Below, one piece after another: positions 7,361 to 7,750 of a stretch of DNA of 7,750 bases (its first letter is position 1; each line of letters starts with the position of its first letter). The stretch covers positions 1 to 7,750 of the forward strand of contig DTVC01000031.1 of assembly GCA_012963775.1 (NCBI GenBank). The letters run 5' to 3'. Below the pieces are notes generated by a model, which saw nothing but the letters and a program-made list of their open reading frames with translations, had not been told where the DNA came from and ran no database searches. Origin of the DNA: Candidatus Pelagibacter sp. (GTDB taxonomy: Bacteria; Pseudomonadota; Alphaproteobacteria; Pelagibacterales; Pelagibacteraceae). A program made the position numbers and the translations under genes.

Positions 7361-7750
7361 TTAACCTCTTATTTTCTTTATCTAAAAATACAGAGTCCGC
7401 AATTGTTACACTAATTGTTTTATTTTTCATTGGTACAAACATTTTTTGACCTTTTAATTTTTTACCACTTATTACAACTGCTAAAGCAATTGATTTATTT
7501 AAATTTGGGCTGAAATAACTTGAAGTAACATGACCTAACATCTCAACAGGTTTTTTATTTGTTTCAGCTACAATTTGAGCACCTTCTTCTAAAACTTCGT
7601 TAGGATCATCAGTTAACAATCCAACTAGTTGTTTTCTATCTTCTCTAATTGTATCACTTCTATATAAAGATCTTTTACCGATAAAATCATATTTCTTTTT
7701 ACTCACAATCCAATCCATTTGAAGATCAATAGGCGTCATTGTTCCGTCAG
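7353..7750 (-). CDS. soxA: Sarcosine oxidase subunit alpha, C-terminal fragment (cut by window edge)
   Basis: Last 131 residues of the large subunit of heterotetrameric sarcosine oxidase. This part is the C-terminal GcvT-like, tetrahydrofolate-binding domain; the FAD/NAD-binding N-terminal portion lies beyond base 7750. The frame is open to the edge, where DGT precedes MTPIDL, matching the family DGT(V/M)TP.DL segment, so the ATG at 7739 is internal and not a start. Other markers are SKKKYDFIGKRSL (near the fragment start), RKQLVGLLTDDPNEVLEEGA, GHVTSSYFSPNLNKSIAL, and the ending FVPMKNKTISVTIADSVF...RLNA. The same folds occur in GcvT and dimethylglycine dehydrogenase. The SKKK.DFIGKRSL motif and the following soxG make SoxA by far the best call. 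Translation is probably coupled to soxG through the 8-base overlap. Confidence 0.92.
   Translation of the reverse strand, partial: DGTMTPIDLQMDWIVSKKKYDFIGKRSLYRSDTIREDRKQLVGLLTDDPNEVLEEGAQIVAETNKKPVEMLGHVTSSYFSPNLNKSIALAVVISGKKLKGQKMFVPMKNKTISVTIADSVFLDKENKRLNA

Noticed and set aside
7350..7739. A complete 128-residue GcvT-like small protein starting at the ATG at 7739
   Set aside because: The frame stays open to the window edge and the preceding DGT belongs to the SoxA motif, so this is an internal methionine of a larger gene.
1..7750. Mobile element, defence island, CRISPR or toxin-antitoxin system
   Set aside because: No direct repeat array, transposase, integrase, nuclease-pair or small toxin-like gene was seen. 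All sequence is accounted for by recognisable core genes of uniform composition.

Overview
The window is AT-rich and gene-dense, with no intergenic gap above 50 bases. Arginine is mostly AGA and lysine is abundant. This, the alphaproteobacterial-style gene order (ruvX-pyrB divergent from gatCAB) and a heterotetrameric-type sarcosine oxidase point to a streamlined marine alphaproteobacterium. The best guess is SAR11 / Candidatus Pelagibacter. That assignment is inference from composition and gene content, not a database match.

Layout. Bases 1-653 (minus strand): ruvX followed by the first 51 codons of pyrB, which runs off the left edge. Bases 654-702: a 49-base divergent gap that must hold the promoters for both directions. 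Bases 703-6829 (plus strand): one tightly packed run of six genes, gatC, gatA, gatB, a cation-dependent O-methyltransferase, trhO and a MATE-family transporter. The junctions are 1-base TAATG overlaps or gaps of 2-5 bases, so they are probably one transcript. Bases 6797-7750 (minus strand): soxG, and the 3' end of soxA, which runs off the right edge. The soxG tail overlaps the MATE tail by 33 bases in antisense.

How the genes fit together. The plus-strand run is largely about tRNA. GatCAB amidates mischarged Glu-tRNA(Gln) and/or Asp-tRNA(Asn), and TrhO hydroxylates wobble uridine 34. The methyltransferase translationally coupled to TrhO belongs to the same broad family as Bacillus TrmR (YrrM), which methylates 5-hydroxyuridine to 5-methoxyuridine. 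The pair could therefore be a two-step wobble-modification pathway, the most interesting hypothesis here. The MATE exporter at the end does not obviously fit that theme. The minus-strand right end belongs to sarcosine (glycine betaine-derived) catabolism, and the left end to pyrimidine synthesis.

Most of the window is ordinary core genome. I see no RNA genes, mobile elements, CRISPR arrays or integrated elements.
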